Shown here piece by piece: positions 10,151-20,608 of a stretch of DNA of 20,918 nucleotides. Position numbers and translations under genes: made by a program. The stretch comes from Saccoglossus kowalevskii (taxonomy: Eukaryota; Hemichordata; Enteropneusta; Harrimaniidae). The notes beneath the pieces are model-generated. The model was not told where the DNA came from and made no database searches. It worked only from the letters and a program-made list of their open reading frames with translations. The stretch lies in contig NW_003155248.1 of the NCBI RefSeq assembly GCF_000003605.2, positions 143,648-164,565 on the forward strand, read 5' to 3'. Within the stretch, counting starts at the first letter, position 1, and the number at the start of each line of letters is the position of its first letter.

Positions 10151-11769
10151 CTAAGCAGAATTATTCGCAGTTTGATAATTTAAAATCAGTTTTGCAGATG
10201 TCTTGCTATCATCTATTCCAGTAACTGTTATTGATTAGATAAGCAATAAATTGTGTGTTATTATTCAGTTAAGAATAAACCAAAAACCTGAAACCAGTTC
10301 ATTCTGCGGACAAACACTTAAATGAAGCCAATTACGTGATAGACAAAAGCCTGCTAAATGTAGTAGATTTCAATTTCAAGGTTGGTATAATATTTTTGTT
10401 TATTTTGTAGGTTCAAATTAAATTCCTGCCTACTTACATGTATATATTGCATATACTATTCAAAACCTACATTTTACATTAACGCACTTTTGAATGAACT
10501 TGATATGGGACCTAAATATGAGCGGCTAAAGAATGAAAATTTCCCAATTCAAGAATGACAATTCATGAATTCAAAAAACAGGCATGCTTAAAACTATTTG
10601 CTGGAATAATAATAATAATAACGTTAGGAGGAAAATATACCAATTTTGTATAGTTAAACTACCACGGGGTGATAGGAAAAGATTTGAGTGGTTTTGTATC
10701 ATGATACACTAACAATATATGCCACATAAATATTGAGTTGCAATTTGCAGTTGAGAAGTTAGGGGTCTGATATGCGTAATAATTTATCAAATCATTCCTT
10801 TGACTAATTCTTTTAAGTTGCGTATGTGTACTGAATCGTGTGTAACCTTCATAGAAACATTGAGATGTTGGCTTTTAGGGAAAGGTATCATAACACATCA
10901 TGTTGTACCGGACATCCAAAGGATCCTGCTACTATATAATGTCAGCTGCAAACTAACCTTGTTGTTTGGGAACAAGGGAATTGAATTTCATGATTGCAAC
11001 AAAGAAATTAAGCCAATATATGAGACTGGGGTAAAATATGCCGAAAAAATACACAAAAGTTGTTAAAATCACTTTTCTAAAAGCATTAAGTTGGGAAGTT
11101 GTATTCAGGATATATATTAGGTCACAAATGCCAAAATGACATCAGTATTCTTCCCTGATGTGAACTGGTTAGGTTTATTAATAATGCATGTTTTAATTCA
11201 AACTTTCAATTGAGATGTCTTTTGAACCAAAAGTAGGGGGCATTGAAGTGTGTGTCAGAAAAAAATAACAAACAATACAGTGGAATGCAATTAGTAAACG
11301 TCAAGTATTCAAAGCATTTTTTTTTTACTTTTAACATCATATTAATGTATGCCATAATTTGACAATAATGTACCAATATTACTCATATTTACCATTCTGG
11401 AACCGGTCATATAAAGTTGGATTTCATTCGAATTTAGTACGCATTTTGAGCATAATTGAAATTTTACACATTTCAAAAACTGCCTTCTTCTAGTTATTGT
11501 TGCTTAGCTTATTTTATGTTCAGTTTCAAATTATGTTTTGATCAGGATTGCCAATCCAATTTCTAATTACAGAAAACAGATTGCATTTATTCTTCTAAGT
11601 GAATATTCGGTATATTCTGCTTATGTGGTATTCTGCTTATTTTTACCTCAGACATGTTAATTAAATAGGTATTTGTAATCGTATTGTTCTGAATTTCTTA
11701 TTAAAGTGACGTACCCTGTATTAAAAAAAGCAATTGCTAAATAATAAAAATATACATATTTGTACTTAC
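10151..11769 (-). other. Upstream flank, possibly intron 0 of the sulfotransferase gene
   Basis: On the minus strand, CATCAG|GTAAGTACA ends at 11770 and is a near-perfect donor. ctgcttag ends at 10151, six bases before the ATG, and is an acceptable acceptor. Together they would define a 1619-nt intron in the 5' leader. The stretch also holds the frame 10800-11066 on the plus strand, which resembles nothing known to me, and an (AAT)n run at 10605-10621. If there is no upstream exon, this is simply 5' flanking DNA. Confidence 0.35.
10605..10621. repeat. Short (AAT)n microsatellite
   Basis: Seventeen bases of uninterrupted AAT repeats, about 5.7 units. Confidence 0.9.
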
Positions 11770-11860
11770 CTGATGCTTCCTAACAAATCGATATTTAATT
11801 GCCAATGCTTCAGGCAAACTGAGGTAACTAGAAAGCTGCTCCGCCAGTTGTGAGTGGATA

Positions 11861-12470
11861 AATTATAATTGCTAATGAGGCGATCATGTATGGATGCATG
11901 CTGTTGAAAGTAGGATAATTTATATCTCTGTCTGGTGAATTGAATACGAATTAATATAGTTCACATTTACCTTTTTTTCCATTATACATCGTCATGTATA
12001 CACCAATATCAATGTCTCATTCGTATGTTTGTAATGTAAATGATATTATGTACAAAAACGAAAACTGCACGTATCTTTGTGTTTGTTACCCTATAATACG
12101 ACTGTAATACAAGTGTTGAGAAAATTTAGTCATATACACATACAACCAAAAATGTCATCATATTTTTATCATTCATATATTATTTTAATGTCTGTGATAA
12201 TCTACTGCATGAACATGCTATACAGCTAGATGACTAATTAAATGATGTTGTATGTAATGCCAAAGCTTCTTATTACGGGAAAAAAATAATTGAATTTGAA
12301 CATTTTCCCTTGAAAGACCCAACATTCAAGGGTTTGTGTCAAATTATACCACTAACTAATTGTTATTGATCAACTTGGTATATTGTAAAAGCGTTTTCTG
12401 CAAAACAATACTAATTTGAGTCAGTCATGTGTTTTGGCCGCCATCTCGAATATCAAGCAAATATTTCCTA
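11861..12470. repeat. Degenerate dispersed repeat, copy 2
   Basis: This stretch matches the blocks at the left end of the window. 11868-11995 matches block B (ttataattgctaat, then gctgttgaa, gaattaat, catcgtcat). 12165-12240 matches block A (tttatcattcatatattatt, then tagatgact). 12244-12470 matches block C (gatgttgtatgtaatgccaaa, then ccgccatct). The copies differ by many substitutions and small gaps, so the duplication is old. The candidate 5' splice donor of the sulfotransferase gene lies about 90 bp outside this copy. Confidence 0.45.
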
Positions 12471-12894
12471 ACTTTTAATAATTGTATCTCATGAATATTT
12501 TAAAAACTAAATGTGTTGTATGTGAAAACAATAATTTTGAGGGTTCTTGATTTCCTCGTATATGTAAGCAATTGTTATTGTTTTGAATTTTAGAGAAAAA
12601 TGAGGTAACTGTAATGTTGTGTCATGTACTTAGGTTGTCATTAAGATTTATAAAATTGATTTACATAAAGTGCTCAACCCATATGTTTTAGGGTTTAGTA
12701 GAGGTAATAGACTAATTTGATATAAAAAATGGTTTATGTTAGTAGTATCGACCGACGCGCAGCGGATGTCGAAGCGACGGCGTACTATATGAACTGTATA
12801 GTTTCCTTCCAAGGATACATCATAGGAATGCCGAAATCCAACAGAATCAGCGAACTTTTTTATATCGAGTTCGGTCAAACTCTGATGGCGGCCA
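12435..12894. mobile_element. Candidate MITE, 460 bp, 11-bp terminal inverted repeats
   Basis: The left end TGGCCGCCATC (12435-12445) and right end GATGGCGGCCA (12884-12894) are perfect reverse complements. TGTTT flanks both sides directly (12430-12434 and 12895-12899), as a 5-bp target-site duplication would. The interior has no transposase; short frames occur on both strands (12729-12965 plus, 12648-12878 minus) and are not family-like. The right third is richer in G+C and CpG than the surroundings. No known superfamily is assigned from these ends. A chance 11-bp inverted repeat is possible, although the matching flanks argue against it. Confidence 0.4.
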
Positions 12895-12899
12895 TGTTT

Positions 12900-15600
12900 G
12901 TTTTTATTATTATTCCATATTTAGAATTTGCATTGCCTTATATTGTAGGATACAAATATCCGTAAAATACTGCAAAATTACGGCACGCTGTAACTTATGG
13001 CGTTCCGGTGACAGATGTATAATAATACTATTTATTTATGTATTAGAGACTCCTGAAAAAACAATACACAAGTAAATCTTCTGATGAAGAGAAATTCGCG
13101 ACGATGGAGGTCTCTGCATACCATGTTACTAACAGAATGTACGTACATTGAGCACTAACTATGCTACTCACTATCGCTGGTGAAGATCATCTCACGCACG
13201 TCCGAGCAGACTTAGATATATTGAACACTTGTGCATCTACTTTGGGTTTTGTATTTTTTAACTCTTTTCAACATTGTTGTTCAAAATTAATTTAAAAAAC
13301 CACCATAGCAAAGAATAGCTAAATTAAATGACACTATCCAGCCATATTTATTAACTATAAAGCTCTTAAACCAGAAAAATACACACACTGAATGATGACA
13401 AAACCAAAAATAGACGTACACGTATTATTTACACTATTACGAAATAGAACGCCGACACAAAATACTCGAAATGGAAATATAAGTCAACTTTCAGCAATGC
13501 ATTCAATTCTATTTGAGACTGATATATTGTTGACACTATGTTTAAAAAAAATAAATAAAAGTTTACTTCTGTTCCACTAAACAATATGTTCGACTAGTTT
13601 CAAGTACGTGCAGAACATGGGACTGGAACAAGCGAACGTTAGTGGAAGGTAACAAGGTCACCCAAGCAGTCAGATTATTTACAACCATTTCACCATGAGT
13701 TCTTTGTTATAAAACGCTTGTAGGACCTTTTCCTTCTCAGACATATTATTCAACAGTCTCGCCACTTTTCCCGTTGAGTTCAAGTCAATATGTCTGGCGG
13801 TATATTATTTTTGTCACCATCTAGCTTCTATAGTCTTCCACTATTTATTTCGTCGAGTTTTTTTTAGAATAAATTCCCTGCTAATTTGGATTGGTAGACC
13901 TGGTTCACTCAATTTTTTGAATGCTTACCGGCTTATCAAGAATCAGTCATTCATTCAAACACACGTTAATTGTGGAAAATAAACGTAGAAATTGAGATAT
14001 GTTAAATGCAGTACAGGTATAGATGTCGTATTTTCGTTTATTTAATTTACCCGTCTCGCTAATTGTACTTTATTCGTCAAAATACCACGTGACTTTGGTC
14101 AGGCCGATCGTAAGCGAAACTTTTTGTGGAATATTCAACATGTCCGTGGAAATCATTAATTTCTAGTCAAAACGTTCGTTTATTGCACTCAAAAATCGTC
14201 AGTACTCAACAAGTCTCCCTATCGAATGTTGGAGTCAAAATTTAATCGGTTTTGAATATCAGTGAATGAATTTTATTTTCGCTAATATCCGACATTGCCG
14301 ATAGAAAATCCGTGAGGAACTGTTTAAACCTTCTCCTTCTTCTGCATGTCGCCAGGTTCATGGCTAAGCATATAGTATATATCAGGAAATTACATTTAAG
14401 CAATATTATTACAGTGAAATATTGATGTGCCATACACTCTCGGCGGATCAAAAGAATGTCGTTAAAACACGTTTATATAAATTTTCGATTATTCTTTCAG
14501 CACATAACGATGGAATCAGTCAACTTAGAATAACAACATTGGGTATAAGGAGGAATTTTGGCACAGTTTTATTTAAAAGACGATTTTATCTATTCCATGT
14601 AATCATCTTCCTGTGTGCAAAAAAATAGTAAGTGCGTAGAAAAATCTACAGGTGTGATGGTTAAACCTTGCGTACATGAACTTTAAGTGGTACTCAATTT
14701 CCAATGTAAATCGAACACATAAAACTACTTCAAGCGTTAATCGTAAAAACTACCATAAAAGTTCAGATAATTAATTTGTTTACTACGTGTATTACATGAA
14801 AGGCGCGGACCTAACGTTTGCCTTGAAAATCGATTTGATTTTGAAATTTGTATAGTTCAATCTCGAAGTATCTAACATTTAAAAGGAGATAGTGCGTTTG
14901 ATACGCGTACTTACTCAGCACAGACAATCATCAAATTTGTGGCACATTATAAGCGTTCACATACTTCCTAAATACTGTCACGTGTGATGTTTTGAAGTAA
15001 CTACAACGCTATGACCTATGTTTCTCGCCTGGGTGTCGAGGTAATCGGATTAATTGTAAATTGTGCAATAGTATTTAAATATTACCTTGTAAACCTTCAT
15101 ATTTTCATAATCCGATGACAATTGGAACGAATATTGAAGGAATATAATTTATAAATAACAGAGTTAAAACATCTGTTGGGTCATTATTCTGTGATAAAGC
15201 ATAGTTTCTCCAAATCATGTGACATTCATATAGCTGTCGTGTAAATCATTGAAAATTTAAAACATCTGGTTCTAACGTAGCAGATAATATTTATAAATTT
15301 TAGTTTTAATGACCATGGCACGTTTTATAACAATTATACCAATCAATGTATAATCGATTACAATTCCACAATATTCACTGACTATTCACATAAACGTACA
15401 CTAAATAATTGAAGATGCATTCCTTCTAAGATAAGCAATAAAAACACATATAGCAAAATTAATTTGTTAAAATTATTATGAATTGGAGTTCATAGTTGCG
15501 CAATGGTATTTAACAATAACCATTATAACAGATGTAGGTGGTAGATAATATGTAAATAATACATGTAATACAGGGTATAATGGATGCAATACGTCAAAGA
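12900..15600. other. Intergenic stretch without a supported gene
   Basis: Short frames at 13392-13580, 14242-14451 and 14422-14628 are low in information, and the last two lie on opposite strands. An 18-base string, tcggttttgaatatcagt, at 14246-14263 recurs exactly at 18062-18079. A GC-richer patch near 13080-13220 shows no coding or RNA pattern that I can support. Confidence 0.5.
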
Positions 15601-15613
15601 AATATAACCATGA

Positions 15614-15880
15614 CACAGAAACCCCTATGTCAATGTCATAATATTGCAATTATCCAGCATTATCTGCGCGATTTTGTTGCTGCATTGGCAGATGCGGTTT
15701 CCAGAGACAGAAGCGGCACTTAGAAATGTCTACTTCATGAAAAAATGCAATTTAATGTCACATTATCGTTTCAATGTCATCGACGTTGTGGCGCCCTTCA
15801 TTGACACCAACAACCACATCACAACAGAGGCGACACATCGAACTCGAAGCCTAAATTCTCTCTATCTACTAATATGATAT
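15614..15880 (+). other. GC-richer patch with an uncalled open frame
   Basis: The plus frame is open from 15614 to the TGA at 15875-15877. It has no ATG until 15691-15693, so any coding use would need an upstream exon. 15656-15850 is clearly richer in G+C and CpG than its neighbours. The translation holds a hydrophobic run near its start (SSIICAILLLHW) and then a mixed, exon-like composition. I recognise no family. It lies just beside the triplicated exon-like unit, which reads on the other strand. It may be an exon, an old transposon piece or chance. Confidence 0.2.
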
Positions 15881-15894
15881 CTTTACATTCATAC

Positions 15895-15954
15895 CTGTTT
15901 GCAACGTCGATTCATCCTATATAGTTGATAGCAAAGTTGTTTCATTGCCATTAC
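15895..15954 (-). pseudogene. Exon-like segment, unit copy 1 (stop codon inside)
   Basis: Same length and phase as the segment at 16342-16401, with acceptor ttatcacag and donor CAG|GTATGA. In the shared frame it reads NGNETTLLSTI, then TAG, then DESTLQT. The stop stands where copy 3 has CAG, a one-base difference. The splice sites are kept, but this copy cannot be translated through in that frame. Confidence 0.3.
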
Positions 15955-16341
15955 CTGTGATAATGTAAGTATTTAACATGCGAATCAACACATTAATATC
16001 AAACATATCTCCCTTTAAAAAAACGTAAGCTGGGGCTTATATTGTTTTCAAATTAAGGTTCGTTATCAAAAATGCAAAAAATTTGGAGTTTTTGATGTAT
16101 TATTAACTACTATAGTTTACATAAGCTTAGCTGTTTGCAACGTCAATTCTTCCCGCATTCGATACAATTTTATTCAACAATAACACAACGTGGTATAGTA
16201 TGCGAGTTAACACAACACTTTAAAACATATATCGACTTTTAAAAATAACGTAGGCTGAGCAGATAGTTCTAAAATTAGGGGTCTTTACCAAAAACGGGCA
16301 GTGTTTGATATACTATCGACTACTATAGTATATACACTTAC

Positions 16342-16401
16342 CTGTTTGCAACGTCAATTCTTCCTGCTTAGTTGAGAACATAGTTGTTTCGTTGCCATTT
16401 T
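16342..16401 (-). pseudogene. Exon-like segment, unit copy 3 (open)
   Basis: The segment is bounded by ttcaccacag on its 5' side and CAAACAG|GTAAGTG on its 3' side, both good splice sites. It is 60 nt and symmetric in phase 1-1, so it could be inserted or skipped without changing frame. The open frame reads NGNETTMFSTKQEELTLQT, a polar Thr/Glu-rich peptide of no known family. Whether it is a live exon or a relic is undecided. I class it as a possible pseudo-exon because its sister copies are damaged and no partner exons are visible. Confidence 0.3.
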
Positions 16402-16510
16402 CTGTGGTGAATTTAGTATCATTTAAGATTGATTCGAAGTATTTTTTTCAACAATAACTACGTATAGTATGTGTGTTAACATAATAATATCCAACTTATA
16501 TTTGTAGAAA

Positions 16511-18290
16511 ACAAATATTGTATACGTGTAATATTTTGTCATGATCTTTTTTGCATGTATAATATGAAATATCGTGCTTAATTTATTGGTAACATGTTTT
16601 TATTCATAAATACCCATTGTCTATATAGTGGACTGTGCTAACGATCTGGTGTGAGATGACGCTTTTTCATGTATGGTTCTTTACATTGTTATTTGTAAAT
16701 CTGCCTCAACTGTATTCTTCTTCTCAGTGGTTGGGTTGTATGTTATATATTCTTGGTTATGCCTTTTGTCGCCGAAACAGTGAAACCAGTATGCATAAAT
16801 GAACATTTTGCATGTGATACAATTCTACAGTTAGTGTTACATATATATAACAATGGAAACACATTATGGTGGTGAGTGATTATTGTCCATTACCACAAAA
16901 CACATGTCTTACTTAAAATATACGTTTTACACATTATGTCTAGAAATATAATAAAAAACTTTGATTCAACCCAAAGGCCATGATTTGTAAGGCGGAAGAC
17001 GTCAGGCTTCCTGCAAGACTTATACGAATTAAATAAGTTATTGCTAACAGCTGTTGAGGTAAAGACAGGTGTTGAGTAACGAGATGTGTTTTCAACCGAA
17101 GACAAGGCAATAGATAGGACGTGGTAAGCTACAAAAAGCGTGTCCAAACAAACACTAGTCGCATCGAATGAACTGTCAAATGAGATGGACAACCAATGTC
17201 ATCGCCATTGACAGGCAGCTAGCCGTGAATGATAATACCATACCACCCACCCCTGGATACAAACTGTTTCCAGCTACATCAAAGTAGCAACCAGCGGAGC
17301 TAGCATCCCTACTACCAACTGTTACTATAGGGATAACAAATTATGCTCTTTATTTGTTCAAGCAGTAATACTTCGGCCATCATAACATCAAGAGTGACAC
17401 ACTAGAGCACAACCTAAAGAACTAAAAGGATTCTCCGAAAGAGCAAGTGACGCGGTAATCGACAGGCCAATTTTATGGCTTTTTCTAACTCGTATAGAAC
17501 TGATCATTTCTATGGAAACCAACACATGCTGGAAATGATATCCCACTTATATATCGATGTAGAATTCCTAAGGTAGTGGAACAAACGACAGTGTGAGGTA
17601 GTAGTTTTGAGTTCATAAATCAGTGGGTTATTATTTGACTAATAATAAGTTATAATTTGTTTTGTTTCAAACATCTGTGTTCACTACATATTCAAATATG
17701 ACACGCCCCATTGATCCGTATACGTAAACATACATTACGACACTTGATAGTAAGTATTGTGTTCCATGAAACAGTACCGCGAGTTATCCCATATGTTATA
17801 TGTATACATGGTAATTGATGGGTCGGTCTGCTGGTTAGTTGATGTATTATTACTAGGTAACATAATGTGTAAACGAAAAAGGTTTACTTTAAAAACGTTG
17901 CAGATAAAAACAATATACCAAAATAAACAACATTTTTTTTGTATTTTATTTATGAGTGAAATGAAGGTGAATGAGAGTACAATGAACCATTGAGGTTCAT
18001 TGCCAAAACACTTAATTAATTAAAACAAATTAATTGTCGCCCATTGTTTGTACTGATGGTCTCGGTTTTGAATATCAGTTGAAGAAAGTAATTAAAGATC
18101 ATATTTAGTCTAGCCATGGAAGGCAGCCATCTCGTATATTGCCAATACACATGTTAGCGTTGCATTTACAACGTATAGTAGACGTGTTTCTCCGTTAATC
18201 ACAGTACTGCGTTCTTCTTGAGAGACGCAAAGTACTCAAAAATTTGAAGGCGATTAAAATAGTAATAAAATAACAAAACAAAAATATATG
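16511..18290. other. Stretch without a supported gene; GC-richer patch 16975-17330
   Basis: The minus-strand frame at 16890-17192 is Ser/Thr-rich, has no ATG start and has no convincing splice borders. The plus frame at 17757-17993 shows a chance-like composition. Positions 18124-18150 (cagccatctcgtatattgcc) resemble the ccgccatct ends seen at 643 and 12438. Otherwise I see nothing structured here. Confidence 0.45.
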
Positions 18291-18296
18291 TATCCC

Positions 18297-18500
18297 GTAA
18301 CTCGAAGATTGGTTAACTGTTATTTAAAGTTCGAGTTACTGAATGTAGACCCGGTATTCTGATAACTGTTAATTGAACATCGAATTACAATTTGGGCGTT
18401 GTTTCACAAAAGTGGGCGTTGTTTAAAAAAAATATGGGCGGGTAATTTCTTTAACCCGATGTTTTTGTGTCTTGGTGTTCGTAACTCGATGTCCGTAACT
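18297..18500. repeat. Inverted and direct short repeats around GTAACTCGA
   Basis: gtaactcgaa (18297-18306) is perfectly inverted as ttcgagttac (18330-18339), and gtaactcgat recurs at 18481-18490. Between them gtgggcgttgttt-like strings repeat 20 bp apart (18391-18404 and 18411-18424), followed by another gggcggg. This may be the remains of a transposon with inverted ends, or a small regulatory cluster. No coding sequence is present. Confidence 0.4.
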
Positions 18501-20335
18501 CCAACAATTCAGCATCTCATATAAGCGAAAATCATCTGGAACACGCCATTCAAATAAATCAGGCTTCTCAGGTGACAGTGTTTTGTGTGTGACTTTTCAA
18601 TGACTTATATGATTGAAATCAACGTACTTTCTAATCGTTTCTAACCGTTTGTCATAGCAACAACTACAAATAGATGGATGACGACAGGTAAATTGATGTT
18701 TACGACGCTTTGAACGGCTGTCGTGTCATAAATGTACTTTTGGTTCAGTGGTTTATTCATCTAAGTTGGTTAAACTTACAACACCTGCGATTGCCACTGT
18801 ATCTAGATCACAAACTTCTTGTCTTCTTTTCCAAACCTCGCACTACAATGAGATGCACCAAGGAGATAACAAGAACTATCCAAAAAGTAACTAGTTATTT
18901 TCTTTCTAAACTCTGAGCTGCAGGCATCTTTATTTTAGATCATTGCCATTATTTTTCAAATCTTAAAACAAAATTATACACAATGTTATTATACATCGAC
19001 AAAATCCACGATTTACTGACTCCAAGAAGACGAATTACCATGCGCGTATAGAATGCCTTAAAGCGCGAAGCAGGTTAGCTCACATCGAACTTAATTAACA
19101 ATTAAGATAGTTTTCTGCCTATTAAAATAGTTAAATATTGAACGCACGCGGTAATTTTATAAAAATATGACATACTGGCTGCAAGCTTTTGTTACATTTA
19201 TTGAAAGAGGCGAAACAGCAAATGGAATATGCACAAATCATAGTGGCTGCCATTGTCACTACTATTACATTTATGTTTCAAAATTTCAATTATGGTTGTA
19301 TTTCATTTACACCCATACACATGCAAGAGGAACATATACAACAAGTGATGTCGGCGTTTCTGTCAAAACACTTGTTTGTGTTCTGTATCACTCCGCTATT
19401 TAAATAAATATTAAATCGACAGTCAAATCGTGTGTCATATTTGTTCAATTCAGTTCGACCAGAGTCAAAAGAAAAAGTGCCCTAAAATACATACTAGTAT
19501 GAACAAATTTTAGTGCAATGCTTGTGTTGTTGTGTTTTTTCCTATGGCACGATGCTATTGAGCTGGAAGAGTCTGATACAATGCACTGGTGTTATGATTT
19601 AGGTATCTCAAAAAACAGGATACACTACATCTAAAATGCGCTAAATGTGTTACAGCCTATTCGCTTAAGTTATTGCCATGCACAATTATAACTATCTTGT
19701 AATTGTTCAACTGTTGTGATATGTGTAACAGTAACAGTCAACCTAAACCTAGTAGAAAAATGTCGTCGTACCGTGACCGCTTCAACGATTTTTATATTCT
19801 TCGATTTCAATTGGGTTTGGTCATTGGTTTATGCAAGTTTCGTACTTTTCTGTTCCATGTTGATCTATCAATATTTCTTTAATCTGCCAAATAGTAATTA
19901 GGGCGCGTACCGTTTCGTCAAGCCAGAAATTACAAACGATGTTGTCTCCGCTATAATTGAAATAGAGATTACTCGAATAAGACGATTGAGGACGTGATTT
20001 CAGCTCCTATTTACGGGCCCGATGCTTGTACACGGTCGGAGCCATATCGGAGTTCAACCACGATGGTTTATTTATTAGGCCTCCGATCAAATGTTGTTTT
20101 GTAAACATGGCAATTGTTGTAGTTGTAGTCTGCATCATCGGAATAGTGTCTTAAATAGAAGTCTCTGCTTTCTTTTTCTACAATGCTGTCTGGAATAACC
20201 GTTGAGAAATTAGTTTTCCTTTAATATACCAACCATTGGTTTTGTTTCCTCGGCAGGCCAATTGACACCTCTCACAGTAATCGTTGTTGCAATTGTTAAA
20301 ACAAATGCCACGAACCTAATTTAGTCAATGCATAA
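18501..20335. other. Stretch without a supported gene
   Basis: Small plus-strand frames occur at 18710-18916, 19167-19403, 19189-19407 and 19716-19901. None begins with a convincing signal or shows a domain. The two at 19.2 kb overlap in different frames, which argues for chance. A patch near 19985-20095 is richer in G+C (a gggccc run, and CGGAG twice in 20036-20052) but is unassigned. Confidence 0.45.
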
Positions 20336-20338
20336 ACG

Positions 20339-20608
20339 GATCTGTTTATACCTCCATGGTCAATGATAGCTGGGTTGCGCAATCTAGTGCTTGATCATGC
20401 TGTAGTTAGGCCACCTATCCCTGGGAATAAATGCAATGGTCATCGCGCTGCGTCGTGTTCGATATGGACTCATAGCGATGTATACAACACATTGTTTATT
20501 TACATGAAATTCAAACACGCACTGTGCGAAGACCACCGCCATTTCATCAATGGCCTCTTCCAAGCTATGATTTGTTTATACCGGCCCGAATATCTGATTC
20601 GAAATTGA
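20339..20608. other. GC-richer patch open on both strands, between short direct repeats
   Basis: GATYTGTTTATACC occurs at 20339-20352 and again at 20569-20582. Between them a plus frame (20363-20608, no ATG at its head) and a minus frame (ATG at 20542, stop at 20384, 52 codons) are both open. Neither translation resembles a family I know. The direct repeats and contrasting base composition make a transposon fragment or a CpG-bearing regulatory patch as likely as an exon. Confidence 0.2.

Larger units (their letters stand above)
15880..16510 (-). repeat. Three degenerate tandem copies of an exon-containing unit
   Basis: The string tgtttgcaacgtc occurs at 15896, 16132 and 16343, giving unit spacings of 236 and 211 bp. 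Flanking sequence also repeats, including the aacgta-gctg, ctactatagt and gtatagtatg blocks. On the minus strand copies 1 and 3 each hold a 60-nt exon-like segment, 15895-15954 and 16342-16401, with an AG before it and CAG|GT after it. Copy 2 has lost both the donor (GT to CT) and the 5' half of that segment. No neighbouring exons were identified. Confidence 0.7.

Noticed and set aside
12648-12965. Overlapping frames on both strands (12729-12965 plus, 12648-12878 minus)
   Set aside because: They lie within or across the end of the MITE candidate, are antisense to each other and show no domain.
15050-15560. Possible 435-bp tandem duplication (ttgtgcaatagtatttaa near 15060 and ttgcgcaatggtatttaa near 15495)
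   Set aside because: Similarity fades after about 25 bases; not enough to call a repeat.
16890-17192. Ser/Thr-rich 100-codon minus frame, considered as an exon partner of the triplicated segment
   Set aside because: No ATG start and no matching phase-1 donor; composition does not resemble the repeated peptide.
19167-19407. Two overlapping plus-strand frames
   Set aside because: Both are open in different registers over the same bases, with no domain; best explained as chance.
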